This document shows positions 33,929 to 40,573 of a DNA stretch of 52,096 bases, in pieces. The DNA comes from a virus: positions 1-52,096 of the IMG/VR virus record IMGVR_UViG_3300036770_008238; one strand, written 5' to 3'. The notes under the pieces are model-generated. The model was not told the origin of the DNA. It worked only from the letters and a program-made list of their open reading frames with translations, and did not search any database. Position 1 is the stretch's first letter. Each line of letters begins with the position of its first letter. The position numbers and the translations under genes are program-made.

Positions 33929-34622
33929 CGCGCTTCTTCCGAAGCTGAACGAATTCCTGTTGGATTACGTCGAAAAGTACGGAAAACCGATCGCCTTCGC
34001 CAGGGAAAAAAACGGCGCACTGATACAGGACATCTACCCGATGCGGGAGGACGAGAAAATACAAATATCCTCCTCTTCGTCCGTCGTGTTGCAAATGCAC
34101 ACCGAAACCGCCTTCCACAAGTACAAACCGGATTGGGTGGTTCTTGCGTGCGTAAAGGGCGACAAAAAGGCAGAAACGCTGTACGCGACACTCGACGAGA
34201 TACTGCGTAATCTGGACGAGAAAACCATTTGGGATCTTCGTCAGCCCGAGTTCTTGACGACGATAGATCCCAGTTTTCTCCGGTCGGGGGAGAAGGATAG
34301 GGAAATAGTCGTCAGGCCGATATCGGGGTTCGGAGCCAACAAGTGGAACTTGATTTACGACGCCGACCTCATGAAGGGAATGACCGACCAGGCTTCTTCC
34401 GCGCTCAAAAAACTCGGCATCGCAATAGCCAAATCCACCAGGAGCGTGGTCCTGAATACCGGCGACGTTCTGGTCATCAACAACAGAGTCGCCATTCACG
34501 GAAGGCGGCCGTTCAAAGCCCGCTACGACGGAACGGATCGTTGGTTGAAGAGAGTTTTGGTGCGAGAGACCATGCCGCCGCGTTCGGCGATGAAGGGCTT
34601 CGTGGTCGTCAGCGAGGCGTGA
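33810..34622 (+). CDS. VioC/AsnO-like (clavaminate synthase-type) 2OG-Fe(II) oxygenase
   Basis: A TauD/clavaminate-synthase-like oxygenase of 270 aa. The iron triad is H-x-E in LQMHTETAFH (about 97-99) and His in NNRVAIHGRRPF (about 229); YDGTDRWLKRVLV supplies the Arg for 2-oxoglutarate. HGRRPFKARYDGTDRWLKR is very close to the same region of VioC, which hydroxylates free L-arginine, and AsnO, which hydroxylates free L-asparagine. The H-x-E in place of H-x-D is typical of this clade. The ATG has GGAGG upstream, but the protein is about 50 residues shorter than the family and the missing part is found in the overlapping frame at 33674. Substrate unknown; a free amino acid or a peptide-antibiotic component is most likely. 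Confidence 0.8.
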   Translation: MYKPMTMAASIDVAVIRNAIPTDLTDNVATPNGNKKPSPSALLPKLNEFLLDYVEKYGKPIAFAREKNGALIQDIYPMREDEKIQISSSSSVVLQMHTETAFHKYKPDWVVLACVKGDKKAETLYATLDEILRNLDEKTIWDLRQPEFLTTIDPSFLRSGEKDREIVVRPISGFGANKWNLIYDADLMKGMTDQASSALKKLGIAIAKSTRSVVLNTGDVLVINNRVAIHGRRPFKARYDGTDRWLKRVLVRETMPPRSAMKGFVVVSEA

Positions 34623-34920
34623 GCAAGTACTCGTATTTCTTTCTTTCCCGATATTCCTTGCTTTTTTGTTTTTGGCAAATCCTGCACCTTCGCACCCGAG
34701 AGTTTTTCTCGATGTACGTCTTGAACGAACCGTCGACGTACTCGTGTCCGTTCTTGCAGGATGAACGGTCGCGCGGATGGGGGCGTTTCGGATCGTGCCT
34801 GCCTCTCTTCGTCTCCCTGTTGACCAAACACGTCAAGCAGCAGTTGTAAACGCCATCGCCTACCACGACTCTCTTGGTGTTCTCGTTCGTGCGAACGTGA
34901 CCGTTTCTGCAACGACTCAT
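34609..34920 (-). CDS. Double zinc-ribbon protein (HNH-like, 103 aa)
   Basis: Two similar metal-binding units: CRNGHVRTNENT...NCCLTCLVNRE, and CKNGHEYVDGSF...RRCRICQKQKSKEYRERKKYEY. Each unit has C-x2-G-H ... C-x2-C. This 'C-x-N-G-H ... C-x-x-C-x-x-x' pattern is common in small actinophage proteins, some annotated as HNH endonucleases; a true H-N-H catalytic set is not obvious here. ATG 34920 overlaps the previous stop (ATGA). The 3' end overlaps the oxygenase gene by 14 bases, convergently. Confidence 0.65.
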   Translation of the reverse strand: MSRCRNGHVRTNENTKRVVVGDGVYNCCLTCLVNRETKRGRHDPKRPHPRDRSSCKNGHEYVDGSFKTYIEKNSRVRRCRICQKQKSKEYRERKKYEYLLTPR

Positions 34921-35054
34921 CCTTCGCTCCCGAACGTCTCGCAATGGAGAAGATATTCCTCGGCCTGGGCCACGAGGAAGTCCTCGTAAAGTGCGAGGAC
35001 CTCCTCTCTTTCATCCCGCCCGAGTCCGTCGAGATTCACCTTCGGAGGAGTCAT
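34917..35054 (-). CDS. Small acidic protein (45 aa)
   Basis: ATG 35054 overlaps the stop of the upstream secreted protein (ATGA), and the stop overlaps the next ATG. It reads MTPPKVNLDGLGRDEREEVL and ALYEDFLVAQAEEYLLHCET, ending FGSEG; helical and acidic. A longer frame to 35261 is a shadow. Coupling on both sides supports expression; function unknown. Confidence 0.6.
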   Translation of the reverse strand: MTPPKVNLDGLGRDEREEVLALYEDFLVAQAEEYLLHCETFGSEG

Positions 35055-36061
35055 CCAATCCTCGTCCACGTACCGCAACGCGAGCTCTGGAACCCGTAGT
35101 CCCCGGAAAGAATCTGCACGATGACCTCGCTGCCGTCGGCGTTGTCGTTGTCCAAAATGTCGCTCAATTCTCCGCCGAATCCCGAGAGACGAGCCCAGTA
35201 GCAACTTCCGGCGGTGGTGGTCTTGTAAATTCCCGGCTGAACGTCGCCGCCCACCCTCCAAAACCCGTTACCGAAAGACGAAGTGGGATTGGGCGAATAC
35301 GGAGACCAGGTGCCGCAACGAGACGACTTGAAACCTGCGTCGCCGGATTTGATCTCGACGATGGCCCTTCCGTTCACGTTCTCGTTGGCGATAATGTCGC
35401 TCAACGAACCGGAGAAACCGCTCATTCGCTCCCAGTAGCAACTACCCGAAGTGGAGCTCTGATAGAGACCGGGAGCGACGTCCACCCCGACCCTGAAGGT
35501 TCCGTTACCGAAGGTCGTGCGCTGACCCTGAGGTTGCGTCGTCGTGGTGGTTCGAACGGTCGTGGTGGTCGAACTCACTACGGTCGTGGTCGTTGTGGTT
35601 CCGATCCATCCGATGGTCACGGCAGGCGTCGTGGCGAATCCGCCGATTCCCAGCGAATTACCGGCGGCCACCCTGAACTCGTAGGTCACCCCACCGACCA
35701 AGTTGGAAACGCTCGCCGAAAGGTTGTTGATCGGAAGATCCGCGATCCTTCGCCAACTCGGCTGAGCCGAGGAACGAATCTCCACGGCGAAATAAGTCGC
35801 AACCGGATTTCCCCACGTCACGGGATTTCCCCACGTGAGCGAAAAGGTGGATGCGTCGAAAAGAATAGAGCGCACGTCGCCAGGTGCGGCCTTGGTGCGC
35901 ACCCAAGTCAACTTGCCCTTCCTGCGAACGCACTTGAGCCCGCGGGAATTGTCGACTTGACCGACCTTCGTGCACCTTTTCGGCGCCGAGGCATCGGCGG
36001 CCGAGGGAAGGACGGCGAGAAGGGAGAGTGCGAGCGCCGATGCGACGATCCGATTTCTCAT
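35051..36061 (-). CDS. Secreted FN3 protein with two actinobacterial repeat domains (336 aa)
   Basis: Signal peptide 1-24 (NRIVASALALSLLAVLPSA), a Cys pair in KRCTKVG...LKCVRRKGK, an FN3-like domain (about 75-150), a Thr-rich linker (TTTTTTVVSSTTTTV) and two C-terminal copies of a 70-residue domain: FGNGTFRVGVDVAPGLYQSS ... CYWERMSGF ... SSRCGTW and FGNGFWRVGGDVQPGIYKTT ... CYWARLSGF ... SSRCGTW. This domain (GDGTYxVGxDIxPGTYRT...CYWARL...) is widespread in secreted actinobacterial proteins, so the gene points to the host phylum and was probably acquired from a host. It may coat the infected cell or the virion. It is part of a four-gene minus operon with ATGA overlaps. Confidence 0.75.
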   Translation of the reverse strand: MRNRIVASALALSLLAVLPSAADASAPKRCTKVGQVDNSRGLKCVRRKGKLTWVRTKAAPGDVRSILFDASTFSLTWGNPVTWGNPVATYFAVEIRSSAQPSWRRIADLPINNLSASVSNLVGGVTYEFRVAAGNSLGIGGFATTPAVTIGWIGTTTTTTVVSSTTTTVRTTTTTQPQGQRTTFGNGTFRVGVDVAPGLYQSSTSGSCYWERMSGFSGSLSDIIANENVNGRAIVEIKSGDAGFKSSRCGTWSPYSPNPTSSFGNGFWRVGGDVQPGIYKTTTAGSCYWARLSGFGGELSDILDNDNADGSEVIVQILSGDYGFQSSRCGTWTRIG

Positions 36062-36303
36062 TTCGACGACGCTTTCGTTTCCTTGCCCGACAAAGCCTCG
36101 TACTCCGACTTGTAGAGCGCATTGAATTCGTCCTTGTGGGAATGGGCGAGAACGACGAGCGCCCTGCGACGAGCCTCGGCTCTCATCCTGTTCTTCGCCC
36201 GCTGTTCGGCGATGCGCTTCGCCTTCTCCGCCTCGGGAAGGGGTTTGCGTCCGCGCTTGTTGGCGCCCGCGGCGACGATCTTTTCATAAGCCGTTTTTTT
36301 CAT
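36058..36303 (-). CDS. Basic hypothetical protein (81 aa)
   Basis: MKKTAYEKIVAAGANKRGRKPLPEAEKAKRIAEQRAKNRMRAEARRRALVVLAHSHKDEFNALYKSEYEAL... has a Lys/Arg/Ala-rich helix and a 'KRGRKPLP' AT-hook-like element, so it probably binds DNA. The pattern 'KAKRIAEQRAKNRMRAEARRRALxxLxxxHxDEFxxLYxxEYxxL' is common in small actinophage proteins. AAAGG lies near the ATG. Its stop overlaps the secreted protein's start. Confidence 0.65.
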   Translation of the reverse strand: MKKTAYEKIVAAGANKRGRKPLPEAEKAKRIAEQRAKNRMRAEARRRALVVLAHSHKDEFNALYKSEYEALSGKETKASSK

Positions 36304-36382
36304 GTTCTACCTTTCGTGAGTAACTACTACGAAAAGCAAACTAACCAATCCCGAGACAAAAAACAACCCCGATTCAAAAAGC

Positions 36383-36411
36383 TTGCTTTTCCAGATATTT
36401 CCGGTTAGGTT
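36383..36411 (+). promoter_or_regulatory. SigA-like promoter for the gene at 36420
   Basis: TTGCTT (36383-36388), 17 nt, TAGGTT (36406-36411), then 8 nt to GTG 36420. The short gap implies a leaderless or near-leaderless mRNA. Confidence 0.55.
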
Positions 36412-36419
36412 GTTCAACC

Positions 36420-36863
36420 GTGAGCGTTTCCGAGAACAGGTTGCCGACGGCGACCGAAGAGCACAAGTGCGACGAGTGCGGACGGCCGATCAAGCTGTTC
36501 GCCGACGACATGTACAAGGGCGAGCACTCCTACAAGCAGGTCGTCGGAGGAGTATGCCTCGACTTCTCGGGCGGATACGAGGAATTCAACGACCTCTGCG
36601 GCCAATTCGCATCGGGGGAGAACTTCATCGACGGGTACGTGGCGCTTTGCCACGATTGCACCGTCCTGCTCTATAGCGCCATCCCGAACGCCGTAAAGAA
36701 GTTCGGTTTCGGGCTCCATACGCCCGACGACGAAAATTCGGACAAACCTTGCTGCCGATGGTCTTGGACCCTGAAGAAGATCGACGGAGAACTGAGGCTG
36801 TTCGTACCCGACGATACGGCCGAGCATTGGATCCCGGCCCCCGATGAGAAGCCCGAAAACTGA
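36420..36863 (+). CDS. Zinc-binding hypothetical protein (147 aa)
   Basis: Starts at GTG 36420. KCDECGRPIKLF near the N-terminus and ALCHDCTVLLY in the middle form a likely zinc site (C-x2-C ... C-x2-C). The remainder is globular, with acidic and aromatic residues (WSWTLKKIDGELRLFVPDD). No family recognised. The end overlaps the vsr-like gene by 20 bases. Confidence 0.65.
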   Translation: MSVSENRLPTATEEHKCDECGRPIKLFADDMYKGEHSYKQVVGGVCLDFSGGYEEFNDLCGQFASGENFIDGYVALCHDCTVLLYSAIPNAVKKFGFGLHTPDDENSDKPCCRWSWTLKKIDGELRLFVPDDTAEHWIPAPDEKPEN

Positions 36864-37275
36864 CCCCGCTACGAGCGCCAGGATGCGCCTGGTGCGTACG
36901 AGGGGTACTACCCCCGAGAAAGCCTTCAGGAGCGTTCTGAGGGCCTCTGGGACGCGTTATAGGTCGAATTGGAGGCAACTGCCCGGCACCCCCGATTTCG
37001 TCCTCCCTGAGCATCGTACGGCGGTATTCGTGCACGGCTGCTTCTGGCACGCCTGCTCCAAGTGCAAGTCCGTCCCCAAGCGCAATCGGGCCTTCTGGAA
37101 GGCCAAGCTGGAGGCGAACCGTCGGCGGGACGCCCGCAAACTGAGGGCTCTCCAACGGGCCGGCTGGAGGACCCTCGTTCTTTGGGAGCACGATTCCGAA
37201 AAACGGATGAACGAGCGCCTTATGTCATTCCTTGGTTCCCGATCCCGACGGAGGGTCGGCAGACGACTCGGATAA
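36844..37275 (+). CDS. vsr: Very short patch repair (Vsr) endonuclease
   Basis: A 143-aa Vsr protein. RMRLVRTRGTTPEKAFRSVLR is the N-terminal helix pair, LPGTPDFVLPEHRTAVFVHGCFWHAC (about 46-71) carries the catalytic Asp and His of the restriction-endonuclease-like fold and the zinc Cys/His residues, and AFWKAKLEANRRRDARKLRALQRAGWRTLVLWEHD completes the family. It nicks at T:G mismatches formed by deamination of 5-methylcytosine. The phage has no visible DNA cytosine methyltransferase here, so it may protect the phage from damage in a methylating host or act as a nicking enzyme. Confidence 0.88.
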   Translation: MRSPKTDPATSARMRLVRTRGTTPEKAFRSVLRASGTRYRSNWRQLPGTPDFVLPEHRTAVFVHGCFWHACSKCKSVPKRNRAFWKAKLEANRRRDARKLRALQRAGWRTLVLWEHDSEKRMNERLMSFLGSRSRRRVGRRLG

Positions 37276-37280
37276 ATCCG
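37269..37280. repeat. CGGATAAATCCG element (copy 1)
   Basis: A 12-bp near-palindrome (arms CGGAT/ATCCG around AA) overlapping the end of vsr. Copies recur at 37807-37818 and, with one change, at 37854-37865. Confidence 0.5.
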
Positions 37281-37310
37281 AACGACGGAAAGAAGGCGTA
37301 GGTATATAAG

Positions 37311-37781
37311 ATGAGGGCTATGAACGAAGAGAAACGAGAGTACTGGCTGATGTGCTATCCGGACCAGGTGGACGACGCACCCGAGAAAGGACTCGGACCT
37401 CGCCATTTCTACGCCGAGGCCGGCGATTCCGGTCCCATCTATTCGCTCTCGCTGATGCCGAACTCCAAGAGCGCCGCCGGTCTGCTCAAGTTCGTCGGAG
37501 GTCGCAGGTTCGACGGAACGAGAACCATATTCGCCGAGAACGGAAAGAGATACGAGGTTCCCGAGTACGAGCAGTTCGATCGCGCGACTTGCGTGAGAGT
37601 CGACGCCGACGCACTCGTCGAATCCGGTCTCGCCGAGATCGTCGAGGAGAACGATCCATTCGGTGCGATCAAACTCGTCGCCAAATCACCGGACTTGCCC
37701 GCCTCCTGCCTGATCGAGTTCGTCGAGCACAAACTCTCCGATCCGACCGTTCCGTCGTTCGACGCTCCGCCCGGGGCGTGA
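37311..37781 (+). CDS. Hypothetical protein (156 aa)
   Basis: MRAMNEEKREYWLMCYPDQVDDAP...FYAEAGDSGPIYSLSLMPNSKSAAGLLKFVGGRRFDGTRTIFAENGKRYEVPEYEQFDRATCVRVDADALVESGLAEIVEENDPFGAIKLVAK... A soluble acidic protein of unknown family; ATG 37320 is an alternative start. TATATA at 37302-37307 lies just before. It is the last gene before the low-complexity region. Confidence 0.65.
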   Translation: MRAMNEEKREYWLMCYPDQVDDAPEKGLGPRHFYAEAGDSGPIYSLSLMPNSKSAAGLLKFVGGRRFDGTRTIFAENGKRYEVPEYEQFDRATCVRVDADALVESGLAEIVEENDPFGAIKLVAKSPDLPASCLIEFVEHKLSDPTVPSFDAPPGA

Positions 37782-37806
37782 CCCGGACGCACCGGCGATC
37801 CCCGAT

Positions 37807-37865
37807 CGGATAAATCCGGCGACGAATAGGTCGTCTTCGATTTTTGAGCGGATCGGATAAATCAG
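37807..37865. repeat. CGGATAAATC element (copies 2 and 3)
   Basis: CGGATAAATCCG at 37807-37818 and CGGATAAATCAG at 37854-37865. They mark the left border of the low-complexity region and may be operators or transcription signals. Confidence 0.45.
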
Positions 37866-37908
37866 AATCGCTTCGGCCGCTCCAACACCGACGTGTGAGC
37901 GCCCACAC

Positions 37909-37945
37909 CGAACGCCTGTTCGCAAAAAGTTCGAACGCCTGTTCG
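37909..37945. promoter_or_regulatory. Pair of LexA-like (SOS) boxes, left
   Basis: CGAACGCCTGTTCG at 37909-37922 and the identical sequence at 37932-37945. Both match the Gram-positive LexA box CGAAC-N4-GTTCG exactly. They are 23 bases apart, start to start, at the left edge of the low-complexity region. Confidence 0.6.
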
Positions 37946-37959
37946 CCCCCACGGGTGGC

Positions 37960-39225
37960 GCTCATCACGCTCGTCGCACCTCGTCGCACGACGCTCGTCG
38001 TGTCGCACCTCGTCGTCACACCACCCTCGTCGTGTCGCCTCGTCACGCTCGTCGTGTCGCATCACGCTCGCCTCGTCACGCTCTTCGTGTCGTCGTCGCA
38101 CGCTTCGCAACACACACTCGTCTCACCTCGTCTCATCACACACACTCGTCACACTCGTCTCACTTCGTCTCGTCACACCACACTCGTCACACCACACACC
38201 ACACTCGTCACACACCTCGTCGTCGTGTCGTGTAGCACCCTCGTCGTGTCGCACTCGTGTTGTGTCGCACCCTCGTCGTGTCGTCGTCGTGTCGCACCAC
38301 GCTCGTCGTGTCGTGCGTCGTCGTGTCGCACACACGCTTCGCACCTCGTCGCACACGCCTCGTCGCACCACGCTCGTCGTCGTGTCTCGTGTCGTCACCG
38401 TGTCGTGTCGCACCACACGCCTCGTCGTGCCTCGCACCACACGCCACACCCCCCCTCGTGTCGTCGTGTCCCCTCGTGTCGTCGTGCCGTCGTGCCTCGC
38501 AACTCGCCACGGGAGAGGTGCGTCGTCGCATAGGCGTCGTACACGACACCCCCCCGATACACGACACCCTCGTACACCACCCTCGTCGTACACCACCCTC
38601 GTCGTACACGCCACCTCGTACGCCACTCTCGTAGCACACCACCCTCGTCGTCGTGTCGCACACACCACTCGTCGTACACCCCTCGCACACCCCCCTTCGT
38701 ACACCCTCGCCACACACCCTCGTCGTCGCCACTTCGTCGTCGCCTCGCAACTCGCCACGGAGGCGCCACGGAGAGGCTCGCCACTCGTGTAGCACCACCA
38801 CCTCGTCGTCGTGTCGTCGCAGGTGACGCCCCTCGTGACCCGACACGATCGACACACACCACACACCTAGTCGCCTCGCACCTAGCGTCGTACCACGCTC
38901 GTCGTGTCGCACCCTCGTAGCGTCACGCTCGTCGTCGTGTCGTGCGTCGTCGTGTGCCTCGTGTCGTGAGCGTCGCACAACGCTCGTCGTGAGCCTCGTG
39001 CCGTGTGCGTGTCTCGTCGTCGCTCGTGAGCGTCGTGCCTCGTCGTCGTACCTCGTAGCACCTCGTGCTACGCCGTGTCGTGCCTCGCCTCGTGTCGTGC
39101 CTCGTCGTGAGCGTGTCCCCTCGTCGAACTCGCCACGGCGACACGGCGTGTCGTCGCTCGTTCGTGTCCGTACACGACGAAGGCTCGCCACCGTCGGAGG
39201 GCGACGGTAGCGAGCCTCGTTGCCG
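37960..39225. repeat. About 1.3-kb C-rich low-complexity region, no credible gene
   Basis: The plus strand is built almost entirely from short words such as CTCGTCGTGTCGCACC, CACAC and CCTCGTCG, with very little AA, AT, GA or GG; C is far more frequent than G, so the strands are strongly asymmetric. Several long frames exist on both strands but translate to repetitive Ser/Arg/His/Val strings and are rejected as genes. A 12-base word AACTCGCCACGG recurs exactly at 38501, 38749 and 39127. The region is bounded by LexA-like boxes and by a strand switch in gene direction. It may be a replication origin, packaging or regulatory locus; nothing identifies it with certainty. Confidence 0.75.
39055..39071. 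other. Perfect hairpin within the low-complexity region
   Basis: GTAGCAC-CTC-GTGCTAC gives a 7-bp perfect stem with a 3-nt loop. No T run follows on either strand, so it is not a standard terminator. Confidence 0.5.
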
Positions 39226-39227
39226 TG

Positions 39228-39431
39228 CTAGGCGTTCAGCCCCCACACTCGCAACCAAGTGTCGGCTAGCACCTGAGCCTGCGTCTCGTTCAGGCAGGGA
39301 ATCGTGACGATGTGACTGTCCGAACTGTCGCCAGTCGGACTGCTCAACCACACCTCAACGGTGTCCCCGTTCGTGACGATGGTGCGAGGCGTACCCCTCA
39401 TCGCCACCTTGTCTCGTGTCTGCGTGTTCAC
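39228..39431 (-). CDS. Small hypothetical protein (67 aa)
   Basis: Starts at GTG 39431 with AAGGAG upstream and a clear promoter (39477-39505). MNTQTRDKVAMRGTPRTIVTNGDTVEVWLSSPTGDSSDSHIVTIPCLNETQAQVLADTWLRVWGLNA. A beta-rich middle followed by a helix 'ETQAQVLADTWLRVWGL'. No family recognised. It is a probable early gene, divergent from the gene at 39635. Confidence 0.7.
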   Translation of the reverse strand: MNTQTRDKVAMRGTPRTIVTNGDTVEVWLSSPTGDSSDSHIVTIPCLNETQAQVLADTWLRVWGLNA

Positions 39432-39476
39432 TTTCTTTCTCCTTGTCTCGTGTTGGGCTTGTTCCCAACGAACACA

Positions 39477-39505
39477 ACCTTAGGGCAAGTTCTGCCCCAA
39501 GTCAA
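39477..39505 (-). promoter_or_regulatory. SigA promoter with internal palindrome
   Basis: Minus strand TTGACT (39500-39505), 17 nt, TAAGGT (39477-39482). Between the boxes is GGGCA-AGTTC-TGCCC (39483-39497), an inverted repeat ideally placed for a repressor. A second inverted repeat TGTTC-CCAAC-GAACA lies near the start site. It drives the gene ending at 39228. Confidence 0.75.
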
Positions 39506-39546
39506 GTCCTGCGTGTGACGATTGCGTGACTTTCTCGCAGGCTCGG

Positions 39547-39594
39547 CGAACGCTCGTTCGGTCGCCCCACCCCCCCCGGGCGAACGCCCGTTCG
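39547..39594. promoter_or_regulatory. Pair of LexA-like (SOS) boxes, right
   Basis: CGAACGCTCGTTCG at 39547-39560 and CGAACGCCCGTTCG at 39581-39594, both exact CGAAC-N4-GTTCG. The second ends 4 bases before the -35 box of the plus promoter at 39599, a position suited to repression by LexA or a phage repressor. Confidence 0.65.
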
Positions 39595-39598
39595 GTAC

Positions 39599-39627
39599 TT
39601 GACTTGTCGCACTTGTTCCCCTAGTGT
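39599..39627 (+). promoter_or_regulatory. SigA promoter, leaderless, for the gene at 39635
   Basis: TTGACT (39599-39604), 17 nt, TAGTGT (39622-39627), then 7 nt to ATG 39635. Start of transcription should coincide with the start codon. Confidence 0.75.
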
Positions 39628-39634
39628 GTGGGGT

Positions 39635-39877
39635 ATGGAAGTGACCTATCTAACTACCGAACTGAACCTTCGTGAGACGCTCAGGCTCGCTCGCCGTTGC
39701 GAGCGTGCGCCCGTGTCTCGCTTCCGTTTCGGTTCGCCGTGTCGGTTCGTTCGCACCATTGACCTCGCCGTTCACCTAGTCCTGCCCGAAGCGTTGGAGC
39801 GTGTCGGCTTGGTGCGTCTGCCCAAGTACCTGCGCCGTACCTCGCCACGCTGGGGGCGTTCGTGGCGTTCGTGGTAG
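39635..39877 (+). CDS. Small basic protein under LexA-box control (80 aa)
   Basis: MEVTYLTTELNLRETLRLARRCERAPVSRFRFGSPCRFVRTIDLAVHLVLPEALERVGLVRLPKYLRRTSPRWGRSWRSW. A basic protein, rich in Arg and Leu, without membrane spans. The upstream frame to 39599 is excluded by the promoter. Its control by a strong promoter next to two SOS-like boxes suggests an early or damage-inducible gene. No family recognised. Confidence 0.6.
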   Translation: MEVTYLTTELNLRETLRLARRCERAPVSRFRFGSPCRFVRTIDLAVHLVLPEALERVGLVRLPKYLRRTSPRWGRSWRSW

Positions 39878-39890
39878 GCGAGGGCAATGC

Positions 39891-39919
39891 TTGACTTACT
39901 CGCCCGACTTCCGTAAGGT
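39891..39919 (+). promoter_or_regulatory. SigA promoter for the LysM-like gene
   Basis: TTGACT (39891-39896), 17 nt, TAAGGT (39914-39919). Transcription should begin near 39926, leaving about 33 nt of leader with GGGAG before ATG 39960. Confidence 0.75.
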
Positions 39920-39959
39920 GTAGTTCATAAGCAATTACCTACTACGAAGGGAGCAAGCA

Positions 39960-40238
39960 ATGAAGCAAGTAGTCACGAAGGTTCTGGTGGGAGCGTCGCT
40001 CGTCGTCGCAGTCGCCTCGTTCGTGTGGTTCGTCGGTCAGCCGAGGTTCTCGTGCTCGCCCGACCCCGTCAAGGTAGCGTACGGCGACACGCTTTGGGCT
40101 ATCGCCGAGCGTGAGTGCGAGGGCGAAGTTGAGTTCGTCGTTCACTTCCTCGTCGGTCAATACGGCACGACGATTCACGCTGGTCAGTTGGTGTGGTTGC
40201 CGTTGGACTACGACGACGCCACGAACGGCGACTGGTAG
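39960..40238 (+). CDS. Membrane-anchored LysM-like protein (92 aa)
   Basis: Residues 6-26 form an N-terminal membrane anchor or signal (TKVLVGASLVVAVASFVWFV). The rest fits a LysM domain: VKVAYGDTLWAIAERECEGEVEFVVHFLVGQYGTTIHAGQLVWLPL, with the typical 'GDTLWAIA' and 'I..GQ.L.LP' ends. LysM binds GlcNAc-containing wall polymers. A short secreted LysM protein expressed from a strong early promoter may act at the cell wall, for example in superinfection exclusion (inference). GGGAG precedes the ATG. Confidence 0.75.
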   Translation: MKQVVTKVLVGASLVVAVASFVWFVGQPRFSCSPDPVKVAYGDTLWAIAERECEGEVEFVVHFLVGQYGTTIHAGQLVWLPLDYDDATNGDW

Positions 40239-40246
40239 TCGCACGC

Positions 40247-40573
40247 TCAGGTCGGTCGGTGCGCCTCGCAAGTGGTGCGCCACCAACCTCGTGCGTCCTT
40301 GGTTCTCTCGCCCGACTCGCCACACTTCTCGCACACGGAGAACGACAGTCGCTCGTACTTCTCAACGGCGTTGCGCATCAGTTGCGCCCTAGTGTCGCTC
40401 GGCTCGTGCGTCGTTGCGTAGTAGTAGCGCAACCCTCCGAACTTCTCCTTGACCTGTAACACGGCGTACTCGGGATCGAGCGAGACGAGTTCGCCGTGGC
40501 ACGCTCGCACCAACTCCGACCAACCGTCGTCGCACTCCGTTACGAAGGGCAACGGTTCACGCTCGTCGTTCAT
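40247..40573 (-). CDS. Zinc-binding hypothetical protein (108 aa)
   Basis: Start ATG 40573; the longer frame to 40618 overlaps the upstream gene too far. MNDEREPLPFVTECDDGWSELVRACHGELVSLDPEYAVLQVKEKFGGLRYYYATTHEPSDTRAQLMRNAVEKYERLSFSVCEKCGESGERTKDARGWWRTTCEAH. The end has C-x2-C...C-x2-H, a zinc site. The middle, 'VLQVKEKFGGLRYY', is a known pattern of small phage and bacterial proteins where a C-terminal 'CxxCG' follows. Function unknown. Confidence 0.7.
   Translation of the reverse strand: MNDEREPLPFVTECDDGWSELVRACHGELVSLDPEYAVLQVKEKFGGLRYYYATTHEPSDTRAQLMRNAVEKYERLSFSVCEKCGESGERTKDARGWWRTTCEAHRPT

Noticed and set aside
37844-38533. Open frames of 130-330 codons in several frames across the low-complexity region
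   Set aside because: Translations are repetitive Ser/Arg/His/Val/Thr strings on both strands without starts, ribosome sites or family patterns.
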